Source of the DNA: CAZMGD01 sp964565705
Lineage (GTDB): Bacteria; Actinomycetota; Acidimicrobiia; Acidimicrobiales; Ilumatobacteraceae
Reading direction: 5' to 3'
DNA: 7,444 nucleotides
Assembly: GCA_964565705.1 (NCBI GenBank)
Contig: CAZMGD010000154.1
Span: 1-7,444, forward strand
A program made the translations under genes and the position numbers. The notes under the pieces are model-generated. The model was given only the letters and a program-made list of their open reading frames with translations. It did no database searches and was not told the DNA's origin. Positions 4,477-7,444 of the stretch are shown here, in pieces (the stretch's first letter is position 1; each line of letters begins with the position of its first letter).

Positions 4477-6357
4477 ATGTCGGGCGTGGTGCGCAGGGTG
4501 TTGCTCGGGTTCGGGGTGCTGGTCGCCGGTGCGGTGAGCGTGGGGATCGCCCCGCACGTCGCCCAGGCCGTCGACCTCGACACGTTCCACGGGCAGACGC
4601 CAGCGCGGCTGCTCGACACCCGTCCGGGCGCCACGACGATCGACGGCACGTGGTCCGGCATCGCTGCAGTCTCGGCGGGGGGTCAGGTGGATCTCCCGAT
4701 CGCCGGCCGCGGCGGCGTGCCGGCGACCGGCGTGGGCGCCGTCGCGCTCAACGTCACGGTCACCGGCCCTGCGGCCGCCGGCTACCTGACGGTCTGGCCG
4801 ACCGGTGCCGCCCGCCCCACTGCCTCGAACCTCAACTTCGTCGCCGGACAGACCGTGCCGAACATGGTGATCGTCCAGCTCGGCACATCCGGCAGGGCGT
4901 CGATCTTCAACGGGGCCACGGGCGGCAGCGTGCACGTGATCGTGGACGTGCTCGGCTGGTTCCCGACCGGCTCGTCGTTCACCGGCCTCACGCCCGCCCG
5001 GCTGCTCGACACCCGCGCCGGCGCTCCGACGATCGACTCCGCCTACTCCGGTGCGGGCATGCGGACCGGCGGCAGCACGACGGCGCTACCCGTGCGCGGC
5101 CGCGGCGGCGTGCCGGCCGACGCGGCGGCGGTGGCACTGAACGTGACCGCGACCAACCCGGCGGCATCCGGCTACCTCACCGTGTACCCGACCGGTGCGG
5201 CGCGGCCGACCGCGTCGAACCTGAACTTCGTCGCCGGAGCCACCGTGCCGAACATGGTGATCGTGCCGTTCGCCGCTGACGACACGATCTCGATCTTCAA
5301 CGGGTCCGACAGCAGCACGGACGTGATCGTCGATGTGCTCGGCTACTTCCCCGTCGGCTCGTCGTTCACGGGCCTCACACCGGCGCGGCTGATGGATACC
5401 CGTACCGGCGCACCGACGATCGATGGCCGGTTCAGCGGCGGGCACCCGGTCAGCGAGGCGGAGACCTACAACCTCGCGGTGTGGAACCGTGGTGGCGTGC
5501 CGGCGAGCGCCGCCGCCGTCGCGCTGAACATCACGGTCACCAGCCCCAACCGGCCCGGCTACTTGACGATCCACCCCCAGGGTGCGGCACGGCCGACCGC
5601 GTCGAACCTCAACTTCGAGGCCGGTCAGACGATCGCCAACATGGTCGTCGTGCCGCTCGGGGGAAGTGGTCAGGTCTCGATCTACCTCGCCGATGGCGCG
5701 CCGAACGGCCTGCTCGACGCCGAGGCCGAGGTCATCGTCGACGTGATGGGCTGGTTCCCCAACCCGACCGATCCGCCGACGTCCTACGGCAACCCGCTCG
5801 TGCTGCGCACCAACGGCGTCGGCGCGGCCGTGCTGGGCAACGCCCCGGCGGCGGTCACCGCGATCGTCAGCCCGGTGCTGGGTACGCCGAGCATCCAGGA
5901 CCAATCGTTCCCTGTGCTGGATCCGGGTGGCTACTACCTCAACCCGGACACGCTCGACGGGTTCGCCCATCCCTATGGGCGCTCGGCGTGCTGGGTCGGT
6001 GACCGGTTCTGCGCGTTCTTCGGGGGCGCGAACGCGACGAACCTCACGTTCGTCGGCTGGTGGTACTTCGGGTTCGAGAACGCCCGCCTGATCGACGCGA
6101 ACGGTCTCGGTGTCGGCAACCGGGGCAGCGACTTCCCGGGCGCGATCGCGACGATCGACCACGGTGGCTGCTACTCGTTCGGGACGGGCACCGCCGCGAG
6201 CGGCATCGATCTCAGCCTCCTGTCCGACGGGCAGTGGTTCGGCGTCTATGACGAGGCGTCGGGCACGTACTCGTACTTCACGCCGCCGCAGCGAGACGTC
6301 CGCGTCGACTCGATGTCGGCGGGTGACCAGATCTTCCTGACGGAAGGGGACTGCTGA
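4477..6357 (+). CDS. Exported surface protein with three ~130-residue tandem repeats and a unique four-cysteine C-terminal region
   Basis: The 626-residue product begins with a signal peptide (basic VVRR, hydrophobic core, probable cleavage after AQA near residue 30). Three repeats follow at about residues 37-167, 168-296 and 297-428. Each opens with TPARLLDTR-x-GA-x-TID. Each then has an RGGVPA block, VALN(V/I)T(V/A)T, GYLTVxPTGAARPTASNLNF, an NM(V/I)(I/V)V strand and a closing VIVDV(L/M)GWFP. Such repeats recur in secreted proteins of Acidimicrobiia and other actinobacteria and probably fold as beta-rich modules; their ligand is unknown. The remaining 198 residues are unlike the repeats, contain GYYLNPDTLDGF and WWYFGFENARLIDANGLGVG, and hold four cysteines (505, 512, 565, 626) that could form two disulfides outside the cell. 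There is no LPxTG motif or C-terminal membrane anchor. Its stop overlaps the hydrolase start by one base, so the two are translated together. Confidence 0.85.
   Translation: MSGVVRRVLLGFGVLVAGAVSVGIAPHVAQAVDLDTFHGQTPARLLDTRPGATTIDGTWSGIAAVSAGGQVDLPIAGRGGVPATGVGAVALNVTVTGPAAAGYLTVWPTGAARPTASNLNFVAGQTVPNMVIVQLGTSGRASIFNGATGGSVHVIVDVLGWFPTGSSFTGLTPARLLDTRAGAPTIDSAYSGAGMRTGGSTTALPVRGRGGVPADAAAVALNVTATNPAASGYLTVYPTGAARPTASNLNFVAGATVPNMVIVPFAADDTISIFNGSDSSTDVIVDVLGYFPVGSSFTGLTPARLMDTRTGAPTIDGRFSGGHPVSEAETYNLAVWNRGGVPASAAAVALNITVTSPNRPGYLTIHPQGAARPTASNLNFEAGQTIANMVVVPLGGSGQVSIYLADGAPNGLLDAEAEVIVDVMGWFPNPTDPPTSYGNPLVLRTNGVGAAVLGNAPAAVTAIVSPVLGTPSIQDQSFPVLDPGGYYLNPDTLDGFAHPYGRSACWVGDRFCAFFGGANATNLTFVGWWYFGFENARLIDANGLGVGNRGSDFPGAIATIDHGGCYSFGTGTAASGIDLSLLSDGQWFGVYDEASGTYSYFTPPQRDVRVDSMSAGDQIFLTEGDC
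4585..5760 (+). repeat. Three tandem coding repeats of about 390 bp
   Basis: Units start at 4585, 4978 and 5365 (393, 387 and about 396 bp). Protein identity is high in the RPTASNLNF, RGGVPA and VIVDV(L/M)G(W/Y)FP segments, and DNA stays similar there (for example CGGCGTGCCGGC). The intervening loops differ, and repeat 3 has a longer insertion before its last strand (ADGAPNGLLDAEAE). The pattern fits old internal duplication followed by divergence, with units 1 and 2 closest by eye. Confidence 0.8.
6342..6349 (+). promoter_or_regulatory. Ribosome binding site of the hydrolase gene within the surface-protein gene
   Basis: GGAAGGGG lies seven bases before the ATG at 6357 and inside the last codons of the surface-protein gene. 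With the TGATG stop-start overlap it supports ATG 6357 and coupled translation. Confidence 0.55.
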
Positions 6358-7310
6358 TGACCATCATCGATCCGGCGCTGCACGAGCTCGTCGACGAGCA
6401 GCGTCAGCACAACGCCGTGCTGATGCAGACCACGGCGCAGATGAGCCAGGTCGACACCACATCGACCGCCGGACTGGCGTGGCTGCGCCAAGCGATGGAG
6501 CCGGGCGGGCTGTTCGGCTTCACCGAGTCCGCCGGCGCCGAGAACCGCACGATCCCCGGGCCGGACGGGCCGATGGGCATCCGGGTCCTGCGGCCCGACG
6601 GTGAGGTGGACGGCGTGTACCTGCACCTCCACGGCGGTGGGATGACCGTCGGCTCGGCGGTGTCGATGGACGCCCGCAACGAGCGCTGGGCCAAGAAGTG
6701 CAACGTCGCGGTCGTCAGCGTCGACTACCGACTCGCCCCCGAGCACCCGTTCCCGGCCGGGCCCGACGACTGCGAGGCCGCGGCGCTGTGGCTGATCGAC
6801 CACGCCGTCGACGAGTTCGGCACCGACCGGCTGCTGATCGGAGGGGAGTCCGCGGGCGCGTACCTCGGTGCGCTCACGCTGATCCGTCTGCGCGACCGGC
6901 TCGGTGGCACGCCGCCGTTCCGCGGCGCCGACCTGTGCTACGGCGTCTACGACTTCAGCGGCACGCCGAGCACCAAGCAGTACGTGGGCAAGGTGCCCTA
7001 CGCGACGGGAGAGGGCGCCAACACGCGCTACTACCTCGGCGAGCGGACCGTGGACGAGCGCCGCGACCCGGCGATCTCGCCACTGTGGGCGGAGCTGCAC
7101 GACCTGCCACCGATCCTGCTCACGGTCGGCACCGCCGACTGGCTGCTCGACGACTCGCTGTTCTTCGCCGCTCGCCTCGAGGCAGCGGGCTCACCGGTCG
7201 AACTGGCCGTCTACCCCGAAGGCCCACACGGCATCGACAGCGCACCCACGGCGATGGGCCGCGCTGCAGCGGCCCGGATCCACGAGTTCCTTCGCCGCTG
7301 CCTCGCCTGA
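6357..7310 (+). CDS. Alpha/beta hydrolase of the hormone-sensitive-lipase (bHSL) esterase family
   Basis: The 317-residue protein carries the family marks in order: oxyanion-hole HGGG (92-95), DYRLAPEHPFPA (123-134), nucleophile elbow GESAG with Ser165 (163-167), the acid in VGTADWLLDD (Asp261 most likely) and His291 in GPHGID. The HSL family hydrolyses short to medium acyl esters and carboxylates, including lipid, terpenoid and xenobiotic esters. The HGI after the catalytic histidine replaces the common HGF. No signal peptide is seen, so it is probably cytoplasmic, which contrasts with its exported partner. An N-terminal cap of about 60 residues, mostly helical, precedes the core and is typical. 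Translation is coupled to the surface-protein gene through TGATG. A 48-bp palindrome follows its stop. Fold and triad are confident; substrate and link to the surface protein are unknown. Confidence 0.9.
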   Translation: MTIIDPALHELVDEQRQHNAVLMQTTAQMSQVDTTSTAGLAWLRQAMEPGGLFGFTESAGAENRTIPGPDGPMGIRVLRPDGEVDGVYLHLHGGGMTVGSAVSMDARNERWAKKCNVAVVSVDYRLAPEHPFPAGPDDCEAAALWLIDHAVDEFGTDRLLIGGESAGAYLGALTLIRLRDRLGGTPPFRGADLCYGVYDFSGTPSTKQYVGKVPYATGEGANTRYYLGERTVDERRDPAISPLWAELHDLPPILLTVGTADWLLDDSLFFAARLEAAGSPVELAVYPEGPHGIDSAPTAMGRAAAARIHEFLRRCLA

Positions 7311-7316
7311 CCCTGG

Positions 7317-7364
7317 TTCCTGCAGTCGGATCGGTCCCGCGCGGGACCGATCCGACTGCAGGAA
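7317..7364. terminator. Perfect 48-bp palindrome, probable bidirectional terminator
   Basis: The two 24-base halves, meeting at 7340/7341, are exact reverse complements: the left starts TTCCTGCAGTCGG and the right ends CCGACTGCAGGAA around a CCCGCGCGGG centre. It begins seven bases after the hydrolase stop and ends ten bases before the stop of the convergent gene. That is the place for a shared terminator. No T-run follows on either strand, so it may work by structure alone or be an RNase III-like processing site. Confidence 0.65.
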
Positions 7365-7374
7365 TCGCTCGGGG

Positions 7375-7444
7375 TCAGCCCTGCTCGGTGCCGAGGATGC
7401 TGACGAAGCTGACCATCTCGCCGGGGTAGCCGCCGAGGTTGTGG
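7375..7444 (-). CDS. C-terminal end of a probable thiolase/acetyl-CoA acetyltransferase-like protein (runs off the right edge)
   Basis: Only the last 22 codons and stop are present. They read HNLGGYPGEMVSFVSILGTE then QG, stop at 7375-7377. A HNxGG-x-PG-x-x-VSFVSI-x-G end resembles the C-terminal strand of SCP2-type or acetyl-CoA acetyltransferase thiolases, where the His and following glycines are near the active site. That would make it an acyl-CoA breakdown or synthesis enzyme, in keeping with the acyl-CoA dehydrogenase at the other edge. The fragment is too short to fix function. It converges on the hydrolase across the 48-bp palindrome. Confidence 0.5.
   Translation of the reverse strand, partial: HNLGGYPGEMVSFVSILGTEQG

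Noticed and set aside
4342..4935. Upstream extension of the antitoxin frame to position 4935
   Set aside because: It runs antisense to the surface gene and through the operator and -10 box; the conserved protein begins at MNVSLT.
5086..6162. Long minus-strand open frame opposite the surface-protein gene
   Set aside because: Low-complexity Arg/Asp/Val translation mirroring the repeats; no start signals.
1..7444. CRISPR array, insertion sequence or prophage genes
   Set aside because: No regularly spaced repeats, transposase, integrase or phage proteins are seen in any frame.

Overview
The window comes from a GC-rich bacterium whose codons end mostly in G or C. Its gene content and sequence style (several acyl-CoA/lipid genes, SD-poor or apparently leaderless starts, and surface-protein repeats carrying GYLTVxPTGAARPTASNLNF-like blocks) suggest an actinomycete, most likely class Acidimicrobiia near Ilumatobacter. 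That placement is inferred from protein style, not from a marker gene.

Layout. The left edge (1-254, minus) is the 5' end of an acyl-CoA dehydrogenase gene with a palindromic, TetR-type operator candidate (309-326) upstream. A 96-residue protein of unknown function follows (329-619, minus), with a leaderless-type promoter. Positions 620-861 are a non-coding divergent region with two long hairpins (641-685 and 785-830). Next, on the plus strand, are a RimJ/RimL-like GNAT acetyltransferase (862-1464) and a two-gene unit: an uncharacterised 263-residue protein (1508-2299) and, one base later, an NAD(P)-dependent epimerase/SDR (2301-3233). A GC-rich hairpin (3239-3268) then overlaps the Shine-Dalgarno sequence of an exported M23 metallopeptidase (3277-3924).

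On the minus strand, facing the peptidase, is a ParD/ParE-type toxin-antitoxin locus. The antitoxin (4117-4341) looks intact and has a 19-bp palindromic operator and a -10 box. The ParE-type toxin (3938-4113) is a wreck: its start and its C-terminal WRVLHARR block remain, but the middle of the gene is gone and the two ends are in different frames. Divergent from the antitoxin is a gene for an exported 626-residue protein (4477-6357) with three ~130-residue tandem repeats and a unique four-cysteine C-terminal part. Its stop overlaps the start of a hormone-sensitive-lipase-type alpha/beta hydrolase (6357-7310). A perfect 48-bp palindrome (7317-7364) separates the hydrolase from the 3' end of a convergent, probably thiolase-family gene (7375-7444).

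How the genes fit together. The two edge genes, the hydrolase and the SDR fit a background of lipid or acyl-CoA catabolism, but nothing in the window ties them into one pathway. The clearest cooperative units are the 1508-3233 pair, the surface protein-hydrolase pair (1-nt overlap) and the toxin-antitoxin relic. No complete, obviously new defence or mobile system is visible. The most informative oddities are the decayed toxin beside a preserved antitoxin and operator, the surface protein coupled to a hydrolase, and the unusually long hairpins in intergenic DNA.
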